DNA from: Carnegiea gigantea
Lineage: Eukaryota; Streptophyta; Magnoliopsida; Caryophyllales; Cactaceae
NCBI GenBank assembly: GCA_029747015.1
Contig: JAKOGI010000541.1
Coordinates: forward strand, 20,177-84,176
Direction of reading: 5' to 3'
Length of the DNA stretch: 64,000 nucleotides
The position numbers were made by a program, and so were the translations under genes. The notes under the pieces were generated by a model, which was not told the origin of the DNA, ran no database searches, and saw nothing but the letters and a program-made list of their open reading frames with translations. Positions within the stretch are counted from its first letter, which is position 1. Every line of letters starts with the position of its first letter. Shown here one piece after another: positions 26,200 to 39,300 of the stretch.

Positions 26200-27535
26200 A
26201 GTATAACGAAACACAGTGATGATTAAGAAAGGAATGCCATAATGTCCTAGTGATCAGCAACTAACTTACTACCGATCAGTAGGTTATTCAATACTGATCA
26301 GTAGGTTGGGTATTAGTGATCAATACGTTGTGCATTAGTGATCAACTATTCATACGTGTGTAGGCAACCTAAATGCTTCGACTAATTAACTTTTTTTATG
26401 TTCCTTTATTTGCAGATGATGTACTTAGATAGAGTTGTATTCGTCAAGTGGACAATGAACGTACAATTTCCTACGATGTCCACATGGACTAATGAGGGCG
26501 TCGAGAGATGGATAGACGATGTGTACAAGAGCAATGGATTTGGGAGGGGTGTTATTGAACCTCTATTACAAGTTAAACAGCCAATAGAGGCTGAGCAGAA
26601 AACTGGTGAGGGCAACAAGATGACTGAAATTGAGATAGTAAACAAGTCACTCTCATCTTTTGTGTACAAAAATATGTGAACCAACTTCGTTTGCTGATAA
26701 ATAAAGGTATTTACACAAGTTTGCATGTGTAGGGCATTAGTTTTCAATGTTACTCATAAAACTTAGAATAGAGTCCCATACATGGTGATCAGTAGATGTT
26801 TTTTGGTGATCAATAGAAATAATATTAGTGATCAACTATTGTAGAATTAGTGATCATTAGAAATTACATTAGGGTCGAGTTGAACTAAATCTCTCGGTTT
26901 TTCCTCCATTGCTTGGAATTCAGCTTTTATGTGCAAGGGTGATGAATGGAGATCTCATCGGCGATAAGTTGGAACAATATTAGTATAGCCTGTTACTTAT
27001 TTGATCAGTAGTTGTGTGATTAGTGATCATTATTAATAATATTAGTGATCAATACTGATGTTATTAATGATCAAAATGTATAAGTTAAAAATGAACAGTA
27101 TATGTGATGTTGGTTATCAGTAGATATGTTATTACTAATCACTACTTATGTAATGAGTGATCAATATAGACCCAGGTTAGTGATCATCTAACTTAATTTT
27201 GAATTTTTATCTTTTGGGATGAATATGTAGGAAGTGATAAGGACTCATATGTTTGGTGATCATTGTAATTAAAATTAGTGATCAGTTAAATTAGTGTTTA
27301 CTTATTTTAGATTTTGATTAACACTCACTACTTTTGTGTATATGATAATTAGAGATGCTATTTCTGGTCAGTTGGAGTAAGATTGTTCATTAGTTTACTT
27401 AATGTCTAGTTTTTTGTCAACAATGCTATTAGCGATCAGTTTTCTCTTCATCAGTCTATAATTCGATGATTGGTTAGCACATGGTCAACAGTCATGTTAT
27501 TAGCGATCAACTAATATATATATATATATTTTTTT
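26200..27535. repeat. TGATCA-motif arrays in 3' introns of copy 2
   Basis: Two introns, about 26190-26415 and 26680-27547, flank the exon 26416-26679. Both are filled with 'ATTAGTGATCAATA', 'ACTGATCAGTAGGTT' and similar motifs. The exon itself lacks the motif. Confidence 0.85.
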
Positions 27536-28029
27536 TGAAAAATGTAGAAAGACGTAGGCAAGACAGTTTCTAGTACTAAGCAATTGGCGTTTGCTTGCAA
27601 AACATTTATCACCGTCATGGATTCCATATGAAGCAAGTACAGGGAAAATGAAGGTCTTCACAAGATACTAGATGAAGCGAGGGCAATGTTCGCCTCATTC
27701 TACGATACTCTTACTATACATGCCGAATCCCAGAAATAGTGCAGTGTGGATGGAGTGTCTGCACTAAGAGAATCTCAGGAGACTATTATAAAGAAGGCTG
27801 TTGCAAAGCTTCATAGTGCTCATATGGAGTTTGCAAAGCTTCAAGCGAAGCAGCAACCAACCAAGGATGACAGCAGTCCTTTATTTACCCCCACATCTGT
27901 AGTTGCTCATGCAGATAATTAATAGAGTGATTCCAAAATACTTTGGTTTTTTTTTTATCAAATTTAGTACTTTGTTAATCCATTGTAATTAGTAAATAAT
28001 ATTTTTCAAAATTATAATGGTAAAAGAAT

Positions 28030-28320
28030 AGCTACTGATCACCAAACATAATGAGCATGTGTTGATCACCATAAGTAAACATCGTTTAAGTGATCCCTAA
28101 ACATAGTTCTAATGATTGCTATGACTGCATTTGTTGATCACCAAGGGATATGGTTTAATGAAAACATATATTATCATTTTTTTGTCAACTCGAATTATTC
28201 TTTTGATTTATTGATCACCAACTATAATTGAGAGTCTGTTGATCACCACGAACAAACCTAGTAATCGCTAATCATCATTCTGATGATCGGCTTAACTGTC
28301 ATGTGTTGATCACGAAATGA
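28030..28320. repeat. TGATCACC-motif array upstream of copy 3
   Basis: 'TTGATCACCAA' type motifs, including 'TTGATCACCATAAG' and 'TTGATCACCACGAAC'. It is the counterpart of 10850-11790 upstream of copy 2 and shares the phrase 'ttattcttttgatttatt'. Confidence 0.7.
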
Positions 28321-29479
28321 TATCATTTAATGAAAACATGCAATATTATTTTTTCGGTGCTCAAATCCTTCTTTTCATTTATATTCTTAAGTCTTAATAA
28401 ACATCAATTCAAATAAAAAATTTTATGTTTATCCTCTACATTTTCAAATGTTTATTTTCTAAAAAACATATAATTTTATTTTTAATTAATAAATGTTCTT
28501 TGCGTAAAATTACAAACTTTATTGTGTTGTACAAAATTCAAACATGCATTTCTCTTGATTGCAAATATTTTCATCTTTTAATTGTAAATAAAAAAACCGC
28601 AATTTAGTTTTTTTGAAACTCGCATCTCTTAATTTATATTCTTATCCCAAGATAAAATTAAACGGTTATACTTATGACAACCAACTAGCGCCACTTATAT
28701 AAGCACCCAAATAACACATACACACACACACAAAGAAAAGAAAAAGAAAATAAATTACGGGAAACTAAAAAAGAACTGCATAATGATTGTTTAAAAGTTC
28801 AAGACTATGTGAGAGACTATTCATTTTCTAACTCTCTGTATTACTCTGCTATTCTCAGTTTCATTCTTACTGTCTCTCTTACTCTCCGACTCTCTCTCTA
28901 TCATAGTTCGAATTTGCAATCTCACCAGCATTCATTAAATCGTTCAACTTCTCACCACCGTTTTTGCATTTTGAAGGTGAGACTCTTGACTTTTCTATGT
29001 GACATTGCTCTGTCTGTTGAGTTTTAGTACATTTAGATTGTTTTTTTATGTATTTATCTTTGATTTCTAGACAATCGTTCTTGAATTTAAAATTTTTTAT
29101 GGGAAGTATGCTTTGATATCCACTTCTAGCAGCTTGTACTTTGTTTTTGAACTAAAAAAAAGTGTCGTTTCGTTTATAAGATGTACAATGCTCTAATCTT
29201 TTACTTACAAATCTCCATTTTGAAGGTTTAATTTATTTTTCCAATAACATTGTACAATGTGCTGAAGTTTATGGTATAGTGTGTTTTCAAAGGAGTTATT
29301 TTTTTTAATCTTTTGTTTTGACATAGATTTCCTTTGTCTCTAGGGTTTGTCACTGAGAAATCGTGGTGACATAGAAAGTTCAGGAAACAAGCAAGAGAAA
29401 TGGAGAACAATCACTTTCTAAGAGAAATAAAAAATGTATTTCAAACCTTAAGAGAATATTTTTGCATTAGATCTGTAAT

Positions 29480-30480
29480 TCGTGATCATTAGTTGCATAT
29501 TTAGTGATGATTAGATGTAGCATTTGTGATTGGTTGCATATGTGTTTCTCTATTGATAAATTTCGACAATTCTTTGAAAAAAAATTCATATTCTGAGGAA
29601 CTTCTAAATATTTCCTACAAATATTGTGGAAACCCTCCCGGAACGGGTGTTCATACTGCTTGTCTAGTTTGTGATTATTAGGAGGATAATCATTGATCAT
29701 TAATTATGATATTAGCGATCGTGTTGGATATATGTGTTTATCTGCTCTGTAATTGCAAGGAGAATGTTTTACCCAAATCATTTTCTTAAATGATTAAATA
29801 TTTCCTTTACAATAGTATTTTCAAATCTTAAGTGAATTCTTTAGGTATACGTGTGCAATTTTTTATCATTGGTTATATAATTAGTGATTATTAGGTATAT
29901 TATTAGTGATTGTTTTACATATGTGTTTACCTGGTGATGAATTGTAGCACTTTTGTTTGATCCCTAATCTATATGATCAATGGCACGTATTTAAATGACA
30001 AACTAGCCATGTGTTGTTTGGGATCAATAGAGGTATCATTGGTAATCAGTAGAGGTATGATTGCCGATCAACACTTTTGCTGCCACCAACTCGGTTTAGT
30101 GATCTACGTAGGTATGATTGCTGATCAGTGTTATGATTGGTGATCAGTAGAGTTAATTTAGTGATCAATAGAGGTATGATTGGTAATCACTACTATTGTG
30201 ATTGATGATCAGTAGAGGTTTGATGTGCAGTTTGTGAACGGAGACCACATATGTGTTTGGTAAATTTGTGATCAATAGGTACTAATTTAGTGATCAATAG
30301 AGCTATGATTGGTGATCACTAGTGTTGTGATTGGTGATCAGCAAAGTTATGATTGTCTCTTTTCCAATAACAATGTCAAATACACACACAAAATACATAT
30401 ATGATTGGTGTTTCATGTGATGAGTATTTGACATCAATGCAGTTGTGATTGGTTATCATTTGACCTATGATTAGTGATGC
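29480..30480. repeat. TGATCA-motif array in first introns of copy 3
   Basis: Long intron-like DNA, densest at 30000-30360, where 'GTGATCAATAGAGGTATGATTGGTGATCAGTAGAG' type units follow each other at about 20-30 bp. An exon-like stretch follows at about 30564-30715 ('DPNEHEISKTIKNVVEDVN'). Confidence 0.8.
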
Positions 30481-32629
30481 ATTATATTTTCTGGTTTCAT
30501 TAAAGTATACTACCTTTTTTTTCTGTATGCTTTCGTACATAAACTTATGGTTTTATTGCATAGGCCAAAATGATCCTAATGAGCATGAAATTTCTAAAAC
30601 GATAAAAAACGTCGTTGAAGATGTTAACACTGGAAGTTTGTTCACCAAAGAAGTCGAAAGTTATTGCTCATCCATAGATTCAAATTACAGCACAATATCC
30701 AAACTTGTATACTAGCTTACGGTTTGTATTCTGCAGCCCTAATGCACCATCAAATGAAAAAGAAATTGAAAAAGCTAATAATGAAAGAAGGCTTCTAGTG
30801 AAAAAAAAAAAGTACAGCAGTTCTGGGCGAGGAAAAAAGTGTCGGTACAAAGTATTTGTGCACAAAACAGGAATCGACGATGACACTCCAAGTCATTCTG
30901 ATAAAGAAGACAATCCAGATGATAATCAGTGCTACACAGATAAGTCCCCGACTGAGGAACAACCACAAAAGAAAGGCAAGAGTGACATAGATGTCGAAGA
31001 TAGTACAACAGATATACTGGTATCTAAAAGAACATCGAAAAAAGGCACATAGCAAGAGAGCATTCAAGACGAACCCACTGGAACACATGGAGAAAACAAA
31101 GCTGGCAAGAAAAAGGAGGTCGAGAACAATGATAAAGGTGACAACTCACAACAGAAGCACCCATAAAAAGAAAATCTTTCTCAGGAACCAACTTTAAAGT
31201 CGGTAAAAAAAAGCAGAAGACTAACCAGAAGGGCAAGATTGAGAACAAGAGCATTGAAGCGGTCCCCTTCCTAGAGCATGCGAATGAGAAGGAAAATGAG
31301 AAGGAAACGGCAAAAGAAGGACTTCCCAACAAATCCACAGAGAAAGGTCCTTTAAAGAGGAAGTCTGGCAAAAACATCATAGACAAGCCTCTAACCAAGA
31401 AGGTAAAGAGGGAGAACTCTCCTAAGCATTTGGGAAAGGGTGACAAATCTGCACAAGACAGTGGACAGAAAGGGAAGAAGAAGGACAAGAGTAGTGATGA
31501 GAATGCTGCTAAAAATGCTCCAAGTAAGCCAGAGAAGAAGGAACTCACTTATAGGCACTTAAAGGTTGCAGTACAGAAAGTCTATGGATTTGATGAGAAT
31601 CTTTTTGACAATTCTGATTTAGAAGAAATGATCTGACTTATGAATCCGAAGAGGTTGATCATGATAAAGACCACGCAGAAGAGAAAGAAGAGGCCACCAT
31701 TCATCAAACCATGAAAGCTGCTTGAAAGAGGAACAAGCCTTCTTTAAAATCAGAAGTTAGCCAGGGGGCTCAGGAAAAACATGCACAATCTAATGCTGGT
31801 ACTACTTTGGTGGTAGTAAAAATAACCAGCTTAACACATGACCTTCATATGGTTCAGGAAGGGCAGCCTTTAAAATTTAAGGAGGAGGCTGCAAGTGAGA
31901 AGAGGACATACTAGAAAGCATTCATTATGAGAATGACTATGCGTTCATTCTCATCACTAGTGGCACAACTCTATGAAGCTCAGACTTAGGCAGTCAAGTC
32001 AATGGAATTTGCTTCCTTCTTGAAGGTTGATCTTAAGCAAAACCATGGGAAGTTCTCCAAATGGCTCATAGAGAGCTTTGATCCATACGCTGTCTGCTTC
32101 AGGCTTTCAGATGGGTAGAAGTTTCCAATCACAGCGTTAGACGTACATGTGACCTTGGGTGTGCCTTTCAGTGAAACGCAAATTGTGGAATTCACCGAAT
32201 CTTCAATGGATGAAGAGTATGATGAGGTGAGTGCCGCATGGCTCAGGGAATGGAAGATTAATCAGAATGCCCCAGAACTCACTCGAATGCCAGAGTTCGT
32301 ACTGGCTAAAAAAGATGAGGGAGAGAGCTTCAAGAGGGACTTCATCACATACTTGGTGAATTGCTTTTTCAGCGGATGAAAGAATCACTATTGTAGTAAT
32401 TCTGTGCTCAAATATGTGAAGGATGTGAACCGAATCGCATTGCTAGACTGGTGCCAGTTTGTGTTGGACAAGCTGATCAGTAGTGTTAGGCACTACAAAA
32501 AGACTAAGGATGCAAAAGACATGCATTTCAATGGTCTCCTCTTTTTCTTGATGGTATGTTATCCTATTCAACAACCAATGCCTTTCAAAAAAATTGGTAA
32601 TCAATATAAGCAAACACACTGATCATTAA

Positions 32630-33960
32630 AAACACACTAATCATGAATTAGTATCAATAATTAACTTACTAGGGATCTATAAGTTCTGCATTAGTGATCA
32701 ATAAGTTATGCATTAGTGATCAACTCTTGATACGTGTGTAAGTAACCTCATTGCTTCTACTAACTAAATATTTTTTTCTTACTATGCTTGTAGATCTTGT
32801 ACTTAGACAGAGTTTAAGAGAACAATGAAGAGAGAATTCCCTACAATGTCCACGTGGACTAATGCGGACATCAAGAAAAGGGTAGAAGATGAGGACCGCA
32901 GCCACGGTTTTAGAAGAGGTGTTGTTGAATTGTGCCTCGATGTACTACACCCAACAATGACTAACCAGCACCCTGTTGAAGACATCAGGACCTCTGAAGT
33001 TGAGGTAGTAAACAAAACACACTTATCTTATTTGTACTGATCACCAATGACTTAAACTTGAATTTCTATACTCATTAAATATTGAGTGAACTCATTACTA
33101 ATCTTATTTGTACTAATCACTAATAACACAACTGTTTGATCACCAATATTACTAATATTGATCACAAATGTAGAAAGGCATGGTGATGAATCCATAAAGT
33201 AGATGAATGTTTTCTTCTTTTGGCACAATGCTTAAAGTTCAATATGGTAACATTATTATTTTTAAAAAAATATAGAAAGTCATGGTGGAGAAGGCAATTG
33301 GTAAAGAGACGGTTGCAACAGCATTGGATTTCCGCAACCACCAGGGGCTCAAACTAAAGGTGCTGAAGACATAGAAAAGATAGTGTTTGAGGTAATGAAA
33401 ATTTCCACCTTTCTATCCATTCCTTATAACTTAGTCATTATGTCACTGTCAGCATATAATGATCAATAGAAATGCTATTGGTTATCAATACTTGTGCGGT
33501 CAGTTATTTAATAGAGATGCAGATTTCTGATCACCTAAGTCTAACTTCAATTTTTGTCATTTTTATGGCATATGTACAGAGTGATCAGTGGCCCTATTTT
33601 TAGTGATCATTGTCATTAATATTGGTGATAAATTAAATCAATGTTTACTTATTTTATTTTTTGGTTCACAATCACTGTTGTTATGTATAGTGATTATTAT
33701 AGATGATATTTGTGATCAGTGGCATAAGATTACTGATCAGATTACTTACTGTTTGAATATTGCTTCTATTTCGTTTATTCTTTGGGTGATGATCATTAGA
33801 GAAGTTATCTGTGATTAATTAGCATAACATTGGCGATCATATTACTTAGTGTTCAATGTTTTAGCGATCAATTTTCTATTCATTAGTTTACAATTTGATT
33901 CTTAAGCGAGTTATCAAAAGGTATCTTATTACTGATCAGCTAACATATGTATTTATTTTT
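32630..33960. repeat. TGATCA-motif arrays in 3' introns of copy 3
   Basis: Introns 32554-32793, 33041-33275 and 33392-33972 contain 'TTAGTGATCA' and 'ATTACTGATCAG' motifs, matching the intron positions of copy 2. The exons between them lack the motif. Confidence 0.8.
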
Positions 33961-35489
33961 TCAAATTTATAGAATGATGTTGAGAAAACAGTTTCTGCTA
34001 CGCAGCAATAGGCATTGGCTTAAAGAAACTGTGTCACCGTCATGGGTTGTATGTCCAATAAGTACAAGTGAGAATGAAGATCTTTGCAAGATACGAGACG
34101 AAGAGAGGCAACGTTTGTCTCATTCCATAATGCTCTTGCCACAGATTAAGAATCTCATAGCGAGGGGAGTGTGGAAGAACCACCTATGATTGGCGAAGGT
34201 CAAGATTTAAACACCGTTGTTATGAAGGAGGCTGTTGTGGACCTTCATAGTGCTCATATGGAATTCAAAAATATTCAGCTTAAGTAGTAACCAGACAAGC
34301 ACGATGGTGGTCCTTCATTCAGCCCCATACTTACATTTAATGAACCGGACACTGAAGCTGAAGATTCGACAACCACATCTACGAAGATGCAAGAGTTAGT
34401 GCTGAGAAGGAAGACCATTGTGAGAATGTGCTGATGGATCAGGTGAAGAAGGAAACGAACAAGGATGATCGCATCTCTTCCTTCGGTCTGATTAAGCTAA
34501 CTGGATAGCCAAAGTCCAGTCCCTTAGAGCACATCTATGCCTGATCCAAAAAATATCGGGGAAAACCATGATGCTAATGAGGATGATGATGATGGTGCTC
34601 CATTGATATTCCCCTTGATGAATACTTCTCAGGCGAACAGTGACCAGAGTACCAAGAAATGAACTAAGAACAAGTCCAAAGCAGGAGACAAGCCTTCTTC
34701 TAAAAAGGGTGATGTTAGGAGCGTCATAATAAGGATTAAAAAACCTATTATGCAGCAAACCACTAGCTCAAAAGCACCATCTCCTCACACTGTCGAAGAC
34801 CAACCACAACAGAGCAACAAGCAGTGTCTTTGAAGGCTCAGGGTATGCAACACCAGAGTGAAAAACCTGAGAGCACTAAACTAGCCAAAGATAAATATAT
34901 CAAACAGACGAAGCCTACTGTGGTGGTGAAGGTGCCAAGTAAATAGTTAAATTTACCACTGCACACCAACGAGGGTAGCAGCAATAGAAAATGGCATCCA
35001 AAGTAGAGGGGCCTCAAAAACAAACTAGTGAGGAGAAACAAAAGTTTTTTGACAAGGTTAAGGCCAACGTGCTAAGTAGTAGTGGCCAGAAAATGACAAG
35101 TGCCCCGGCTGCAAAACACACTGTCAAGCAGAAGAAAGAAAGTCTGAGGGCTGATGGTGAGCAAAAAGCAATTGATGGTAGCAACGCCAAACTGATAGCA
35201 AAGACAAGGCTTAAACCTGAAGCAAATGAAGAGATTTTGGCTAAAAAGGATAATAAGAAGCATGTGGGTGCCTCCACAACTCCGAAAAAGTCAGAGAAGG
35301 TAGACCCATCAGCTATAATGAGGAAACGAAGACCTAAGAAGCTGCGTTTGGTCTACCACTCACCGTATGTCATCCGATTGACAAAGTTAGACAATTAATT
35401 GTCTGAAGATGAGCTAACCATATCTGAGTATATTTTTTTTCCAATGTTCAAGATGTGGATGAGAGATAATATCTCTTATCAATCTCTAT

Positions 35490-35840
35490 TTGATCAGTGA
35501 CGCTTTTAGCAAAGCACTCTATTGGTGCAGTTAATGATCAAAAGATGCATGCTTGGGGATCAGTAGCTATGTGATTCGTGATCAGTATGTGATTACTTAT
35601 GTAAATGCTTATTTCTTCTCTTCTGCCTTTCAATTCAGTGATTTATGGTGGGTGCTCATAAGGTATGTGATAAGTTATCAACTGTTTTGTTGTTCGTTGT
35701 CTCTATTGATTTACTTTGTTCACATGTTTACTTCTTTAGTGCTTTGTCTAGTTAGTCATCAATTGGTATGTGATTGGTTATGAATGCATATTTTCTTACG
35801 ATCAATAGGGTTGTGACTGGTGATCAATTTAGGATAAGTT
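35490..35840. repeat. TGATCA-motif tail of copy 3
   Basis: The last block of the motif, e.g. 'TTTGATCAGTGACG', 'TTCGTGATCAGTATG' and 'GACTGGTGATCAATTT'. It ends about 10-20 bases before the copia gag fragment, which marks the right edge of the motif-rich locus. Confidence 0.75.
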
Positions 35841-35849
35841 GTCTAAATG

Positions 35850-36347
35850 TTAAGTTTTTTCATCATGGATTGTAGTTTCAATGCTTATGTTATAAGTGAT
35901 GCATTTTGGGGAGTCAATGTATTGAGTTATTCTCCAGTACAATAGTTCTTCAGCCCACCAAGTAGACATGGAACTCCATGAATTCAGCTTTATCCTGAAA
36001 TATATGCTTGGTTTCCCCATGTCTATAATCCAATCAGGAAGAGAGTTAGGAATGAGTGCATGGGAACAAACACATAATTCAGGAGTTTTGGTGAAAAGAA
36101 GTACCTTGGCCAACTTAGGACAATCCTGTGCAAAATGCCCTTTCTTTCCACAGTTATAACACTCAACACGTGTTATATTTTCCTCTCTAGTGCCCTTAGC
36201 CTTATGCCTCTTGGCAAACCTACCCTTAAAGTAAGAGTTTAAAGGAGGGCGAGGACCCTTCTTGGGCTTCTTGCCATGATGTACATTATATGATGCAAAG
36301 TTGCCCTTATGTGGAAAGGCAGAATGTATCCGCGACTTGCAATTCAT
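35850..36347 (-). mobile_element. Ty1/copia gag-protease fragment
   Basis: A 165-codon minus-strand ORF with a zinc knuckle 'CYNCGKKGHFAQDC' after a basic stretch rich in Lys/Arg/Pro. It is followed by 'VCSHALIPNSLPDWIIDMGK', which aligns with the copia protease start, where D-S/T-G is expected; here it is D-M-G. Both ends are truncated, with no LTR or target duplication seen. It lies between the tail of Ulp1-like copy 3 and the auxilin-like pseudogene. Confidence 0.75.
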
Positions 36348-36365
36348 CCCAAAGTTTGATGGCTA

Positions 36366-39300
36366 AATGATGTTCCCTGAGGATGAGGACTCTAATCTTT
36401 GGGAAAATTCAAACATGTCAAAATTGAATGAAAAGGGTGTTGCACGTGCCCATGGAGGGGAATCAAAAGCAGCTAAGCACTTGAATCGACTAATAATTGA
36501 AGTCAAAATCCTCTCCAGTCATTTGAAGAAAGTGAACCAGAGTTGAAAGAATTGGAGGTTTCTGAGATCAAAAAGGCTGAAAATAACGTGAATGTCTCTA
36601 ATTTTGCCACTACTATTGATAAGGAGGAAAAAGAACCAGGATTAATCCAAGAAGCTAGTTAGCCAAAAGAAGATAAATCAACAAGGTTCATTGCATTGGA
36701 GGGAGATAAAGCTACTAACAACATCGACTTCATCCCTGACATTGAAGGATCGACTAGAGAAAATTCTCTGCAACTTACTTTCATGGGGAATAGGTCACAT
36801 AATCTTTCTGATCCTGTAAATGACACCCAAGAAAGCAGGGAGACCGGATATGAAAAAAATAGAAGATCTAGGGCTATATGTGGTGTGAGGATGAGTGTAT
36901 GCAAGGCAAGACTAAACAGGCAGCTCACAATGGATTAGATGGTAATGGTATCACCCAAGGCTGTGGAAACAGTGATGAAGACGGTGATGAACAAATAGAG
37001 GTGGCTTTCTGCACACCTGAGCATGACCGAAAAGAATTCTTTCATGAAGAGGAGGGTAGCAGAAGGCTGCATGAGCAATGTGGAGAGGAACCAATGGACA
37101 ATTCTCATTGCCTTGAAAATATTATAGAAAGAAATGAGAAGATTGTTCAGTTCCAGGAATGTGAGGTGCAAAATGAAGCTAAAAATCAGCAAGCAAAAGA
37201 ACTAGTCACTAGTACTTGTTGCCTTGGAAATATTACGGAGATAATTGAACATGACAATGTGTGGAAGGAAGATGTGCTGGAGGAAGCTGAAGTCCAGCAG
37301 GATAATATACAAACTTTTAGAGAAGCCAATCTTGTGGGAGAAATATGGAAGGGAGCAGAAGCGCCTGGGAAAACATATGAATGGCAAGAAAATAAGAGGG
37401 ATCAGGGCATACTTTGCCCTGTTGAGGATGTGAAAGGAAAAATGCTTAGATGGGACGAAAATAAGAGTCAAAGTCAAACCACTCCCACTGTGGAAGCCGT
37501 TGCGCATGTAAGTTGCAGCGCAGCTGGTTCTGAATGCAAACAAACTGAAAAAGTACTCTTGTGCAAAAAGGAACAAGTTTGTCAAATCATCTGGGGCAAT
37601 CCAAGGATGGAAGAAAATAAGAGGGATCAGGCCTGCCCCACCCAGTTGAGGATATGACTGGAGAAATGCCTAGATGTGAAGAAAATAGATGTCAAACTCA
37701 AACTAATCACACTGCAGAACAGCAGAAGTAGTTGAGCATGTAAGTTGCGTAGCAGCTAATGTTGAATGCAAAAAAAATGAAAAAGTATAATCGGGCAAGG
37801 ATAAAGAATCCTGCCAGATCAGTCGGGACAAATCAGCAATGGAAGAAGCAGCATTTCCTGATAAAGATAGTGATATAAAGTTAAAGATATTTTACTCCGC
37901 TTCTGAGCGTAAAATGGAAATGCAAAGTCCAATGCATCCTGATGGGCAGAATGAGAAGATGATGGAAATACCTAATTATTCATCCGAGCCTAAAATGGAT
38001 TTTTTTGAAACTCCAGTATTAGCTCAGAAGGGAAGTGAGTTTATAGGAGAAGAGAAGGTCTCGATACCTTCTTCATCTGAAACTAGTATTCAGTTAAATG
38101 ATATTGAGCATCATGGTACAGATGAATCCCCATGCGGGACTTCTGTATTTCAGGACAGTGACAATGATCCAGACTGTGTTCAAAAATACATTGATGGGAA
38201 CTAATGGAACCCAAAACTGATGGCATCTTGAAAAATTAGAGTGACCATTTAATTGTCTATGCTAAGACTATATGTAGAGGAGCTTGCTTCAGCAAGGTGG
38301 GAAGTGCAATGTGGAACTAGTGCAGAGAAGAAGAAGATGGTTTCAAAATGAGGATGAAATTGGAGCTGGTGAGTGACATTGTATTCCAGGAGGGCACAAC
38401 ATAAATTTGTAAACATATCAGGAGGTTTTTTGGAAGAATCTAACTCAGCTGGTTGCATAGAAATCCATTCTATCTAAATCAACAATAGGACAACAGAAGT
38501 CAATAATGCTATCGAGACAGATACTGCTTTAAACCATGAGGATCAAAGAGACAATGCTCAAGCAGCTCAGAAGAGAAAAGGATGGTTTGTCAATAGAGGG
38601 AAAGAGGGAGTATCCGAGCCACTTAATCTTTTTGGGGGTATTAAAGTATCTTCAAACATGAACCCGGATATCGTGAATCAATATAACATGCCAGACAACT
38701 GCATTGATAACCTAAACACTGAACCTACAGATTCTCAGAATGTGCCAGAGGCTGATGTAGCTATCAACGAGTTAAAAGAAAAGCATACTCTTGAAGAAGC
38801 TCCCAGAAGGACAAGATGGTTTGAACATGGAGGAAAAAAAAAGGGGACCAGCCCACAACCTAAGGATGGATGAAGAAACTGTCATACCTGATGAGACAAA
38901 TCAGGAGTGTAGAGCTACTAAAAATGTGAACAAATGTGGTAATATTGACGATTCACCCATTTTGCAGGAGCATGGTACGCATAATGTAGAGCCAGTAAAT
39001 GATCCAGAAGCAGTGAACGGGAAAGAAAAAGAGAAAGAGAAAGAGAAGTACAGGATAGCCATTGAAAGGGTGATTCGGGAAGCAAGTGAGAGAGCATTTG
39101 TTGAAGTGCGGGAAAGAGCAAGGAGAGGTGCTCTAGAGAGAGCGAATGAGGAGATACAACAAAGAGGAGGAGGTGTGGCTCGATGGGGAAGGTTTTTTGC
39201 TGAGGCCAGTTTTGATAGGGCCCCACTAGAGGCAAAAATTAGAGCAGAGCGAGGTCCTGTAGAAAGAGCAACTGCTGAAGCTCGAGAACGTGCACTGCAG

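Larger units (their letters stand above)
28800..35435 (+). pseudogene. Ulp1-like transposon-associated gene, copy 3 (decayed)
   Basis: Tandem relative of copy 2 with the same exon order. The CT-rich leader exon ends at 28976. The would-be start exon at 29344 has GTG (29363-29365) where copy 2 has ATG, followed by an early stop. A Lys-rich exon runs from about 30737. The N-terminal domain lies at about 31920-32553, with 'NHGKFSKWLIESFDPY', 'ITALDVHVTLGVPFSE', 'FKRDFITYLVNCFFSG' and 'DWCQFVLDKLISSVRHYKK'. Exon 32794-33040 has 'FPTMSTWTNADIKKR'; a small exon lies near 33276-33391. A basic C-terminal part runs 33973-35398 and ends 'KKLRLVYHSPYVIRLTKLDN', resembling the SPYV/SPFV segment just before the Ulp1 domain in relatives. 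The frame then runs, after a stop, as 'LSEDELTISEYIF' to about 35435. The protease domain is missing: after a TGATCA intron the sequence becomes a copia fragment. Many TAG/TAA codons replace Gln. Confidence 0.65.

Noticed and set aside
30680..31548. Long hydrophobic minus-strand ORFs opposite the Lys/Glu-rich exons (also 13890-14162, 14306-14542, 14762-15097)
   Set aside because: They are the antisense of AAG/GAA-rich coding DNA, which always yields Phe/Leu/Ser-rich frames; no family motif seen.
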